From: Streptomyces sp. TP-A0356 | GTDB taxonomy: Bacteria > Actinomycetota > Actinomycetes > Streptomycetales > Streptomycetaceae | NCBI RefSeq assembly: GCF_001417775.1 | Contig: NZ_BBZJ01000032.1 | Location: 1-64,000, forward strand | DNA length: 64,000 nt | Direction of reading: 5' to 3' | Part shown: piece after piece, positions 24,226-32,755 of the stretch | Layout of the letters: every line of letters begins with the position of its first letter | Numbering within the stretch: the first letter of the stretch is position 1 | The notes under the pieces: generated by a model | Told to the model about the DNA's origin: nothing | The model's database searches: none | Seen by the model: the letters and a program-made list of their open reading frames with translations, nothing else | Position numbers and translations under genes: made by a program

Positions 24226-26535
24226 TCAGGTGGGGTTGGTCACCACCGCCGCCTGCGGGCGGATCGGCAGGCGGTTGACGGGGCGGCCGGTCGCCGCGCG
24301 CACCGCGGAGGCGACCGCCGCCGGCGACGTCACCACGGGCACCGCGCTGACCGCCTTCGCGCCGAAGGGCGCGACCACGTCCCGTTCCTCGACCAGCTTG
24401 ACGATCTTGATGTCGGGCGCGTCCAGGGCCGTCGGCAGGGAGTAGCCCGTCAGGTCGGGGTGGCGGATCAGGCCGCGCGCCGTGCGCAGGTTCTCCGTGA
24501 GCGCGATGCCCACGCCCTGGGTGACGCCGGCCTCCACGCGCGCGGCGAGCTGCGCCGGGTTCAGCACCCGGCCCACGTCCTGGGCCAGCGCCAGTTCCAC
24601 GACGCGTACCGAGCCGATCTCGATGTCCACGTCCACCACGGCGCGGATGGCGCAGAACGCGAGCCCCACGAAGGCGTCGCCCTGGCCCGTCTCGTTCAGC
24701 GGTTCCGTGGGGTGCGGACGGCACTGCGCGGTGGCCCACAGCTCCTTGCCCTCCAGAGCCTCGGTGACCGTCGTCGACAGCACGCCGTCGTACGAGGTGA
24801 TCTTGCCGTCGGTGATCTGGAGCAGCTCGGTGGACATGCCGAACTTGTGCGCGAGGGGCTGCAGCAACTGGGTACGGACCATCTTCGCCGCGCGCTCCAC
24901 CGCGCCGCCCGACACCCAGGTGTGGCGGCCCCGGCAGCCCGCGCCGGCCGGCGGCTGGTCCGTGTCGACCGGTGCCACGTGCACCTCGTCGATGCCGAGC
25001 GTCTCCTGGACGATCTGCCGGGCCAGCGTGGTGAAGCCCTGACCGGTCTCGACCGCCGCGCACAGGACCGTCGCCACGCCGTCGTGCACCTTCACCGTCG
25101 CGGTGGAGACCTCGTCGGCGCCCTCCGCGCCGAGCAGGTGCACCATGCCCAGGGCGTAGCCGACACCGCGGCGCACGGCACCGGGTTCGCCCGCGCCCTC
25201 GGGGCCGCCGGGCAGCAGCCACTCCTCCTCGGGGGTGTCCTTGGGGAGCGGCGGCAGCGGGTGCTCCCGTACCGCCTGGAGCAGTTCGGCCACCGGCGCC
25301 GGGCAGGTCACCGTCTGGCCGGTCGGCAGGACGTCGCCCGTCGCCATGGCGTTGACCAGCCGCAGTTCCGCCGGGTCGAGGCCCAGCTTCTTGGCGAGCT
25401 TGTCCATCTGGGCCTCGTATGCCGCGCACACCTGCATCGCGCCCTCGCCGCGCACATGGCCCGAGGGCGGGTTGTTGGTGCGTACGGCCCAGCCCTCGAT
25501 GAAGGCGTTCGGGACGACGTACGGGCCGCAGGCGAAGGAGACCGCGGCGGCGAGCGCGTCCGAGGAGGTGTCCGCGTAGGCGCCCGCGTCCAGCAGGATC
25601 TGCGCCTCGACCTTCACCAGCTTGCCCTCGGCGTCCGCATGGTGCCGGTAGCGCAGGAGGGTGGGGTGGCGGTGGACGTGCCCGAGGAAGGACTCCTCGC
25701 GCGTCGCGGTCAGCTTGACCGGGCATCCGGTCTTCAGGGCGAGCAGCCCGAGCGGGAGCTGGAAGCCCTGGTCCTCGCGGTCCGCGGTGGCGCCGGGCAC
25801 CCCGGTGACGACCACCTTCACCCGCTCCGGTTCGAGGCCGTAGACGGCCGCGGCCCGGTCGCGGTCGGCGTGCGGGTCCGTGGAGGCGACGTACAGCTCG
25901 ACCCCGCCGTCGGGGCGGGGCACGGCGAGCCCGGCCTCCGCGCCGATCGGGGCGGGGTCCTGACGGCCGATGCGGTACAGGCCCTCGACGACGACGTCGC
26001 CGATCGCGTCGGGGTCGCCGTGACGCAGCGGGATGTGGCGGATCAGGTTGCCGTCGGGGTGCAGCGGTTCGGCCTCGAAGGCCTGTTCGGGGTCGGTCAC
26101 CGGGTCGAGCACCTCGTACTCGACGATGACCGCGGCGGCGGCCATGCGCGCGGTGTCGGGGTGGTCGGCGGCGACGGCGGCGAGGGGCTCGCCGTGGTGG
26201 CGCACGACCTCGGAGGCGAAGACGGGGCGGTCGGCCGCGCCGCGGCTGTGGAACGCCCCACCGGGTACGTCCTCGTGGGTGACGACGGCCCGGACGCCGG
26301 GCATCTCGCGCGCGTGGCTGGTGTCGATGGACAGGATGCGCGCGTGCGGGTGCGGGGAGCGCAGTACGGCGGCCCACAGCAGGCCCTCGGCCCACAGATC
26401 GGCCGCGTACGGGAAGGTGCCCTCGGTCTTGGCGCGGGTGTCGGTGGACGGCAGCGAGGCGCCGAGGCCGTGCGGCAGCGGCTCGGGGGCGGGTGCGGCC
26501 GCCGCAGTGGTCGCGGTGGCGGCTTCGTTGCTCAC
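24226..26535 (-). CDS. Molybdenum hydroxylase large (molybdopterin) subunit, xanthine dehydrogenase family
   Basis: Molybdenum-cofactor subunit of a xanthine dehydrogenase/aldehyde oxidase/CO dehydrogenase-type enzyme, 769 residues. Cofactor motifs seen include ETGQGFTTLARQ, NETGQGDAFVG, and the substrate-side Arg in SGHVRGEGAMQ. Near the C-terminus, where the family has GAKGVGEP with the catalytic Glu base, this protein reads GAKAVSAVP (residues 725-733), so the Glu position is A731. The substrate is therefore uncertain. The start GTG 26535 overlaps the stop of the iron-sulfur subunit by 4 bases (GTGA). It is last in a three-gene operon. Confidence 0.88.
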   Translation of the reverse strand: MSNEAATATTAAAAPAPEPLPHGLGASLPSTDTRAKTEGTFPYAADLWAEGLLWAAVLRSPHPHARILSIDTSHAREMPGVRAVVTHEDVPGGAFHSRGAADRPVFASEVVRHHGEPLAAVAADHPDTARMAAAAVIVEYEVLDPVTDPEQAFEAEPLHPDGNLIRHIPLRHGDPDAIGDVVVEGLYRIGRQDPAPIGAEAGLAVPRPDGGVELYVASTDPHADRDRAAAVYGLEPERVKVVVTGVPGATADREDQGFQLPLGLLALKTGCPVKLTATREESFLGHVHRHPTLLRYRHHADAEGKLVKVEAQILLDAGAYADTSSDALAAAVSFACGPYVVPNAFIEGWAVRTNNPPSGHVRGEGAMQVCAAYEAQMDKLAKKLGLDPAELRLVNAMATGDVLPTGQTVTCPAPVAELLQAVREHPLPPLPKDTPEEEWLLPGGPEGAGEPGAVRRGVGYALGMVHLLGAEGADEVSTATVKVHDGVATVLCAAVETGQGFTTLARQIVQETLGIDEVHVAPVDTDQPPAGAGCRGRHTWVSGGAVERAAKMVRTQLLQPLAHKFGMSTELLQITDGKITSYDGVLSTTVTEALEGKELWATAQCRPHPTEPLNETGQGDAFVGLAFCAIRAVVDVDIEIGSVRVVELALAQDVGRVLNPAQLAARVEAGVTQGVGIALTENLRTARGLIRHPDLTGYSLPTALDAPDIKIVKLVEERDVVAPFGAKAVSAVPVVTSPAAVASAVRAATGRPVNRLPIRPQAAVVTNPT

Positions 26536-28064
26536 GCCTGGCCTCCGTCCTGGCCGTACGGGTGCTCGTTCGGGGCTGTGTTCTCGAAGTGCTCGAAGTT
26601 CTCGAAGTGCTCGAAGGCGGAGGGGTGGACGCCGCCCGCCCCGGGGGCCGCCTGGTGCGGGATGCGCGGCTCTTCGGCGTCCGGTGCCGACTCGCTCTCG
26701 GTGTGGGCCGCCTCGCGCTCGGCGACGACCTCCCTGACGGCGTCCAGGACGCCCCGGTAGCCGGAGCAGCGGCACAGGTTCCCGCACAGGGCCTGGCGGG
26801 TCTCCAGGTCGGTGGGCGCGGGGTTGCCCTCCAGGAGGTCGTGGAGTGTCATGGCCATACCGGGCACGCAGAACCCGCACTGCACGGCACCGCACCTGGC
26901 GAGCGCACGCTGCACGTCGGAGGGCTGTCCGTCGACGGCCAGGCCCTCGACCGTACGCACCTCGCTGCCCGCGGCGGTGACGGCCGGCACCAGGCAGGAA
27001 GCGACGAGCCGTCCGTCGACCTGGATGTTGCAGGCGCCGCACTCGCCCTGCGAGCAGCCGTCCTTGGCACCGGCCAGACCGAGCCGCTCGCGCAGCACGT
27101 ACAGCAGCGACTCGCCGATCCACGCTTCGGTGACGGGCCGGTCCGCGCCGTTCACCCGCAGGACGTACGACGCCAGGGGGTGCTCGTCGTGCGGGGGCGC
27201 GGGCTCCTGGGCCCGCTCGGATGCCTCGTGCGCGGCGGTGGTCTCCGGTGCCGGCTCGGGGCCGGTGGCGGCCTCCGGTGCCGGTTCGCGCCGCGGTTCG
27301 GACCTGGCGGTGACCGGTTCGCGATCCGCTGCCTGTTCGGGGACCGGTGTCTCCTCGGTGTCGGGCGCGTCGGCGGGCCCTGACGGCGCCTGGACGGCCT
27401 CGGGCTCCTCCGGGGCACCAGCCGCCCGGGTGTCCTCGTACGTCCCGCCGGACGGCTCCCCGAGAGCCTCGCTGGGCGCCTCCGCGGCGCTCTCCCGAGT
27501 GCTGTCCGGCCACGGCCGGCCGGCCGCCTCCGTCGCCCAGGGCGCGGGCGCGCCGCCCGGCAGGGTCGCGGGCGGGGTGCCGCCCCACTGCTCGACGAGC
27601 GACGACGTGCTGAACTCGCCCGATTCGTCCGGCAGATCGCCACCCGCCACCGGGATCGACCACTGCCCGGTGACGTCGTGTCCCGGCCCGGAGGCCTCCT
27701 GTGCCGGGGCGGCGTCCTCGAAGGTCCACTGCCCGGTCGCGCCGGGGTGGTACGTGAACCGGTCGCCGGCACCTTCGTGGTGGGCGGCGTTCGGGTCGGG
27801 CCACTGGGCGCCCTCGGCGGGCGCCGCCCAGGTGCCGCCCGCCGCCGGTTCCGTGCCCTCCTCGGCCGGGGTGAACGTGGGCGGCACATAGCCGTGGCCG
27901 GGTGCCGCCAGCGGGCTGTAGGAGGCGAGGAGGGCGTCGATACCGCCCTCGGGGAGCTGGACGAAGGCGGTGGCGCCGTCGTCGTAGTCCCCTTGCGGCA
28001 GCCGCTCCCAGGATCCGTGGGTGCCCCCCCGAGGGGTGCCGTCCCGGTGCTGGTCGTCGGTCAC
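26532..28064 (-). CDS. Molybdenum hydroxylase [2Fe-2S] subunit with long N-terminal extension
   Basis: Electron-transfer subunit, 510 residues, where typical members have about 160. The conserved module is at residues 297-450. The plant-type [2Fe-2S] cluster uses C337, C342, C345 and C357. The helical cluster uses C396, C399, C431 and C433 (CGFC, CRC). Residues 1-295 are acidic, Pro/Glu/Ala-rich and probably disordered, with two TGQW motifs. A C-terminal tail holds FEHFENFEHFEN (484-495). The start GTG 28064 has GGGGAGG upstream and overlaps the FAD-subunit stop by 4 bases (GTGA), which fixes the start and shows translational coupling. Confidence 0.87.
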   Translation of the reverse strand: MTDDQHRDGTPRGGTHGSWERLPQGDYDDGATAFVQLPEGGIDALLASYSPLAAPGHGYVPPTFTPAEEGTEPAAGGTWAAPAEGAQWPDPNAAHHEGAGDRFTYHPGATGQWTFEDAAPAQEASGPGHDVTGQWSIPVAGGDLPDESGEFSTSSLVEQWGGTPPATLPGGAPAPWATEAAGRPWPDSTRESAAEAPSEALGEPSGGTYEDTRAAGAPEEPEAVQAPSGPADAPDTEETPVPEQAADREPVTARSEPRREPAPEAATGPEPAPETTAAHEASERAQEPAPPHDEHPLASYVLRVNGADRPVTEAWIGESLLYVLRERLGLAGAKDGCSQGECGACNIQVDGRLVASCLVPAVTAAGSEVRTVEGLAVDGQPSDVQRALARCGAVQCGFCVPGMAMTLHDLLEGNPAPTDLETRQALCGNLCRCSGYRGVLDAVREVVAEREAAHTESESAPDAEEPRIPHQAAPGAGGVHPSAFEHFENFEHFENTAPNEHPYGQDGGQA

Positions 28065-28954
28065 GACAGTGCCCTCCCCAGTGCTCGTCGGGCCAGCGCG
28101 GCGACGGTACGCCGCAAGTGCAGTACGGCCGACGGCAACTGCTCCACGCTGCCGTCCTCCGCCGGGGCCGGATCGGGGATGCAGGCCGCGGCGACGTACT
28201 CGCCGAAGGCGGAGAGCGCCTCCGGGACGATCGCGCGGTTGTTGTCCCAGTCGATGAGCTGGGCGACCCACTGCTCGGCCTCCAGGGGGCGCAGCGGCAT
28301 CGGCGCTATGGCCCCGACGGCGCACCGCACACCACGGCGGGCCGGATCGAGGACGAGCGCCACGGACGCGATGGCACGCCCGGGGCCGGTGCGCCCGGTC
28401 GCCTTCAGGAAGACCTGGGGGGCGTGCAGCAGCGGCACGCGTACGTAGCCGATGAGTTCACCGCCGCGCAGCATCTCGACGCCCGCGAGCAGGTGCGAGA
28501 CCGGGATCTCCCGGCGGGCTCCGCCCGGGCCCGCGATGATCAGCGTGGCCTCCAGCGCGGCCAGCACCGGTAGCGCGTCACCGGTGGGGGCCGCCGAGGC
28601 GATGTTGCCGCCGAGGGTGCCCGCGTTGCGGATGTGCGGCGGTCCGGCCGCGCGCGCCGCCGCCGCGAGAGCGGGGATGAGGGCCGCGAAGTCGGGGCGC
28701 CCCATGCGCGCGTGGGTGAGGCCGGCGCCGAGCAGCGCGTGGCCGTCCTGGTACTGCCAGCCGCGGATCTCGCTGATACGGCCGAGACCGACCAGCGCGG
28801 CGGGCCGCAGCTGTCCGGAGTTGACCGCGGCCATGAGGTCGGTGCCACCCGCCACGGGAACGGCGGCCGGCGTGGCCGCGAGGGCCTCCACGGCCTCGTC
28901 CAGTGAGGCGGGCAGCGTCACGGCCTGCGCCGCCTGCGGTGCGTGCGTGGTCAA
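28061..28954 (-). CDS. Molybdenum hydroxylase FAD-binding subunit
   Basis: FAD subunit (CoxM/XdhB-like), 297 residues. FAD-binding motifs are VAGGTDLMA (about 39-47) and RNAGTLGGNIASAAPTGD (about 105-122). The C-terminal CO dehydrogenase flavoprotein domain is present (RAIASVALVLDPA). The start is inferred as TTG 28954: AAGGGG lies 8 bases upstream, and no ATG or GTG gives a better fit. It is first gene of the operon FAD - [2Fe-2S] - Mo subunit, which feeds electrons from the molybdenum centre through the clusters to FAD. Confidence 0.87.
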   Translation of the reverse strand: MTTHAPQAAQAVTLPASLDEAVEALAATPAAVPVAGGTDLMAAVNSGQLRPAALVGLGRISEIRGWQYQDGHALLGAGLTHARMGRPDFAALIPALAAAARAAGPPHIRNAGTLGGNIASAAPTGDALPVLAALEATLIIAGPGGARREIPVSHLLAGVEMLRGGELIGYVRVPLLHAPQVFLKATGRTGPGRAIASVALVLDPARRGVRCAVGAIAPMPLRPLEAEQWVAQLIDWDNNRAIVPEALSAFGEYVAAACIPDPAPAEDGSVEQLPSAVLHLRRTVAALARRALGRALS

Positions 28955-29231
28955 ACCGGCTGCCCCTTCCCGCTGCCCCACCTGGTCCCACCTGTGGCCG
29001 TACGGTACGTGCTCACAGGGCGGACGTGGCAACTCTGGCACATCTTTCCCGGCCCCCGACGCGGGGGTCCGCTAGGAGGCATTCGCCCCCCTCACCAGGG
29101 GGATGGTCCGGTTTGCCACGACATCGCCGATGGGAACGAATTGCCGCCTTCGGCGATCCTTGTGCGACTTCTCCCATGCGGGGTCACGCTTCCAGGGAGT
29201 CCGGTCCCCCGCCTGCCCGTCGCGCGTGGCC

Positions 29232-30848
29232 TCACACGTTCGGGGGCGCACCCTCGATCGGGCGTCCGAGCACACCGGGTCGCCGCTGCCACGGCCACGG
29301 TCCCGTGGGCGGCCGGTAGGCCACTCCCAGGGCGTCGAGCCGGCGGTAGTGGGCGGTCATCCGCCGCTCGAAGTCCGCGAAGTCACGGTCCGCGGGGGCG
29401 GGCAGGGCACTCCAGGCGACCTCGGCGAAGGCGGCGAGCCGGGGGAAGGTCTGGTAGTCCACGCGCGCCTGATCCTCCGTCACCTCGGTCCACACGTTGG
29501 CCTGGGTGCCGAGGACATGCCGTGCCTGCTCCTCGGTGAGCTGCGGCGGAACCGGCTCGAAGCGGTAGACGTCCTCCAGGGTGCGCACGTACCCGATGGG
29601 CACCGGCTCGTCCGCGCCGCCGCTCTGCCGGTGGTCCAGGTACACCTGCTGCTCCGGGCACATCACGACGTCGTGCCCGGCGCGCGCGGCGGTGATGCCG
29701 CCCGCGTACCCGCGCCAGGAGGACACCGCGGCGCCCTCCGCGAGGCCCCCCTCGAGGATCTCGTCCCAGCCGATGAGCCGGCGGCCGCGGGCGGTCAGCC
29801 AGGTGTCGAAGTGCCGCACGAACCACGACTGGAGCGCGTCCTCGTCGGCGAGCCCCAGTTCCGCGATGCGCGCCTGGGCGGCCGGGGACTGCCGCCACTG
29901 GTCCTTGGCGCACTCGTCGCCGCCGATGTGGACGAACTCCGACGGGAACAGTTCCAGGACCTCCTCGAACACCCCCTCGTAGAACCGCAGGACGTCGTCC
30001 GTGGGCGCGAGTACGTTTCTGCAGACGCCCCAGTCGTCCCAGACCGTGAGGGCGGCGGTGTCGATGACGTCGGAGTTGCCGAGTTGCGGATACGCGGCGA
30101 TGGCGGACTGGCTGTGTCCGGGAACATCGATCTCGGGGACGACGGTGATGTGCCGCTCGGCCGCGTACGCGACGATCTCGCGGATGTCGTCCTGGGTGTA
30201 GAAACCGCCGTGCGGCTTCTCCTCCCACAGGGGCGAGGCGCGGTGGCCGAATTTGGTGCGCGCCCGCCAGGATCCGACCTCGGTGAGCCGTGGGTGACGC
30301 TTGATCTCCAGACGCCAGCCCTGGTCGTCGGTGAGATGGAAGTGGAACACGTTGAGTTTGTGCGCGGCCATCAGATCCAGGTAGCGCAGGACGCCGTCCT
30401 TGGGCATGAAGTGCCGGGCGACGTCGAGCATGAGACCGCGCCAGCGGAAGCGGGGGGCGTCGTGGATCGTGACGGCGGGCACCTCCCATTCCCGTTTCGC
30501 GGTGACCGGAGCACGGCGGAAGGCCTCGGGGCCGAGCAGTTGACGGAATGTCTGGGCGCCCCAGAACAGACCGGCCGCGCCGCCTCCCCGGATGTCGACA
30601 CCCCGGCCGGCGGTGACGCCGAGCGTGTATCCCTCCGGCTTGAGCGTCTCGTCCAGATACAGCCGTACGGCGTTGCGGCCGTCCTCCGGGCCCGGCGGCA
30701 ACGGCAGGCCCAGAGCCGTGCCGAGCGTGGCGCGCAGCCAGCGTTCCGTGGTTCCCGTACCGGGTGCGGCCCACAGGACGGTGTCCCCGTCGAGCGGAAC
30801 GCCGCCGCGGAGGCCCTCGACGGCGCGCGGCGCCGGAATCAGTTCCAT
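29232..30848 (-). CDS. GH20 beta-N-acetylhexosaminidase
   Basis: Glycoside hydrolase family 20 enzyme, 538 residues from ATG 30848 (a GTG lies one codon earlier). It removes terminal GlcNAc/GalNAc, for example from chitobiose. The N-terminal GH20b domain covers about 1-130. The catalytic barrel begins RFRWRGLMLDVARHF and carries the Asp-Glu pair D311-E312 in HIGGDECAKD. No signal peptide, so it is intracellular, which suits cleavage of imported chito-oligosaccharides. It follows a decayed sugar-permease gene by 4 bases; in related streptomycetes I recall an intact ABC sugar transporter at this place. Confidence 0.92.
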   Translation of the reverse strand: MELIPAPRAVEGLRGGVPLDGDTVLWAAPGTGTTERWLRATLGTALGLPLPPGPEDGRNAVRLYLDETLKPEGYTLGVTAGRGVDIRGGGAAGLFWGAQTFRQLLGPEAFRRAPVTAKREWEVPAVTIHDAPRFRWRGLMLDVARHFMPKDGVLRYLDLMAAHKLNVFHFHLTDDQGWRLEIKRHPRLTEVGSWRARTKFGHRASPLWEEKPHGGFYTQDDIREIVAYAAERHITVVPEIDVPGHSQSAIAAYPQLGNSDVIDTAALTVWDDWGVCRNVLAPTDDVLRFYEGVFEEVLELFPSEFVHIGGDECAKDQWRQSPAAQARIAELGLADEDALQSWFVRHFDTWLTARGRRLIGWDEILEGGLAEGAAVSSWRGYAGGITAARAGHDVVMCPEQQVYLDHRQSGGADEPVPIGYVRTLEDVYRFEPVPPQLTEEQARHVLGTQANVWTEVTEDQARVDYQTFPRLAAFAEVAWSALPAPADRDFADFERRMTAHYRRLDALGVAYRPPTGPWPWQRRPGVLGRPIEGAPPNV

Positions 30849-30852
30849 CACG

Positions 30853-31374
30853 TCAGTCCTTCACCGCCCCGCCCGGTCCGAAGACCGGGCGACGCTGTAC
30901 GAGTACGAAGAGGAGCAGCACGGGAATGGTCATCACCGTGAACGCCGTCATCACGCCGCCCCGGTCCGGCTGGTCGGGCTTGCAGAAGACTCCGGCTGGT
31001 CCGGCTTGTGGAACACGAGGAGTGCCGTCGGAAGCGTGGACGGCGAAGTGCCGCCGCCGATGAACGACTTGGCGAACGGGAAGTCGGGAAATGGATCCGC
31101 CGGACGAAGAGGAGGGGGTCCGGAAACGGAGCGGAATCGTGTCACGGCGGTCGCCGTGAGAAACGCGATCAGCGCCGGGGTGACGACCACACAGTCCGCC
31201 GCGAGAAGGCCGTCGAGGAAGTGGTCGAGGAAGTGAAGGAAGTACCCGCCGAATTCCTGACCGGATCCCCGGGCCTTGCGGACCCGACCCCCTGTCGACC
31301 TCCTGGAAGGGCCATACGTGCGCCGCGACCACCTGGGCGGCCGGTGGTGCGGCGGTTCGGGCAGGGAGCCTCAT
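30853..31374 (-). pseudogene. Degenerate carbohydrate ABC transporter permease (MalG-type)
   Basis: The stretch ends MTAFTVMTIPVLLLFVLVQR and GGAVKD, the C-terminus of sugar ABC permeases (MalG type). An earlier segment in another frame reads FLTATAVTRFR and TLPTALLVF, pieces of the same family. A duplicated segment around 30962-31010 (both copies encode KPDQP) shifts the frame. The start is intact: GGAGGA, 6 bases, then ATG 31374. Most of the protein, including the EAA loop, is missing. A deletion plus frameshift is the simplest explanation. Its former partner permease and binding protein are absent. Confidence 0.6.
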
Positions 31375-31397
31375 GGAGCGTCCTCCGAGGGCGAGCG

Positions 31398-31412
31398 TTG
31401 CAACACATGCAA
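31398..31412. promoter_or_regulatory. Operator-like inverted repeat upstream of the decayed permease
   Basis: TTGCA-ACACA-TGCAA, perfect 5-bp arms, directly upstream of the ribosome-binding site. It resembles LacI-family operators of actinobacterial sugar operons. It may still control the GH20 gene. Confidence 0.45.
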
Positions 31413-31623
31413 TGGCTGTTCTGCTCTGCACAACGGAGACTAGGGACTCCATGAACATGTCGACAAGAGTGCTCAACCACTCTGTGACCACCCGGAGCAC
31501 CCCGTGCGACGCCGGAGCGCCACCGGAACGGCGGCGGATCATCGGCGGACGACACGAAGGCCCCCGGGGCGCGCCGAATCGCACCCCGGAGGCCCGGCAG
31601 TTGTCGGACGTCGAGCCGGTCGG

Positions 31624-31902
31624 CTACTTGTCGCCGCCCTTGCCCTCGTCGCCGCCGCCCATGGAGTCGTAGATCTCCTTGCACATGGGGCAGACGGGGT
31701 ACTTCTTCGGGTCGCGGCCCGGGACCCACACCTTGCCGCACAGCGCCACGACGGGCGTGCCGTCGAGGGCGCTCGCCATGATCTTGTCCTTCTGGACGTA
31801 GTGGGCGAAGCGCTCGTGGTCACCGTCGCCGTGCGACACCTGCGGCGTCGGCTCTACGAGGGTCCCCGTACCAGTACCGCGCTCGGGCTCAAGAGTGCTC
31901 AT
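31624..31902 (-). CDS. DUF3039 zinc-ribbon-like protein
   Basis: Conserved actinobacterial protein of 92 residues, family DUF3039. It contains HERFAHYVQKDKIMASA and a metal-binding-like pattern CGKVWVP...YPVCPMC, giving C-x14-C-x2-C. Function unknown. ATG 31902 is chosen because it leads directly into the conserved N-terminus; a longer frame adds 8 residues. A GC hairpin (about 31559-31594) lies just past the stop and probably terminates it. It follows the AlgH gene by 29 bases on the same strand. Confidence 0.85.
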   Translation of the reverse strand: MSTLEPERGTGTGTLVEPTPQVSHGDGDHERFAHYVQKDKIMASALDGTPVVALCGKVWVPGRDPKKYPVCPMCKEIYDSMGGGDEGKGGDK

Positions 31903-31931
31903 ACCGCCAAGAGTACTGAAGCTCACTCGCT

Positions 31932-32504
31932 TCAGTTGAGCGTAGGGTCGTCCGGGTAGGTGGCCACCATCGCCAGCTCACTGCGCTGACGGCGCAGCAC
32001 TTCCCGCCACAGTCTCTCCGGCGCGGGGGACGACACGTCGCCGGGCTCCGACTCGACGACGTACCACGCCCCTTCCACCAGCTCGTCCTCCAGCTGACCC
32101 GGTCCCCATCCCGCGTACCCCGCGAAGATGCGCAGCGAGCCCAGCGCCTTGGCGAGCAGCTCCGGCGGGGCCTCCAGGTCGACCAGGCCGATCGCGCCGT
32201 GCACCCGCCGCCAGCCGAGTGGGGCGCCCTCCCCGGTCGCGCCGCCGGGGATCACCGCGACGCCCAGCGCCGAGTCCAGCGACACCGGTCCGCCCTGGAA
32301 GACGACGCCGGGCTCGCCCGCGAGATCCGCCCAGCCCTCCAGGATGTCGCCCACGTCCACGGGGGTGGGCCGGTTGAGGACGACACCGAGCGAGCCCTCC
32401 TCGTCGTGGTCGAGGAGGAGCACCACCGCGCGGTCGAAGTTCGGGTCCGCCAGGGCGGGCGTGGCCACGAGCAACCGCCCTGTGAGCGAGGACACCTCGG
32501 TCAT
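31932..32504 (-). CDS. YqgE/AlgH family protein (UPF0301)
   Basis: Soluble protein of 190 residues belonging to UPF0301. Hallmarks: LTGRLLVATPALADPNFDRAVVLLL at the start, GVVLNRPTPV, VVFQGGPVS, and FAGYAGWGPGQLEDEL. The biochemical role is unsettled; Pseudomonas AlgH affects alginate regulation, which does not transfer here. ATG 32504 (MTEVSS) is preferred to the ATG three codons earlier from recall of homologues. It is divergent from murA. Confidence 0.9.
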   Translation of the reverse strand: MTEVSSLTGRLLVATPALADPNFDRAVVLLLDHDEEGSLGVVLNRPTPVDVGDILEGWADLAGEPGVVFQGGPVSLDSALGVAVIPGGATGEGAPLGWRRVHGAIGLVDLEAPPELLAKALGSLRIFAGYAGWGPGQLEDELVEGAWYVVESEPGDVSSPAPERLWREVLRRQRSELAMVATYPDDPTLN

Positions 32505-32755
32505 GCCAGACATGATCCCGCATCTTGCCCTCGGATGGGGAGGCAATCCCGGTACGCGGGTGAAGGCAGCTCAGAGCACGGGGGCGCACACGGGCGCACG
32601 GTCGTGATGGTAACGGCAGGTGCCCGGTTCCGCACGGTTCGTGTTGTGGCGAATCCATGACCTTGCCGGGAGGTACTTGGGCTTACTGAAGGGGGGTAGG
32701 CGGCCATTACTCTTACGTCTTCGGAACCTGCCCAACTCCACGGAACGCGAGATTC

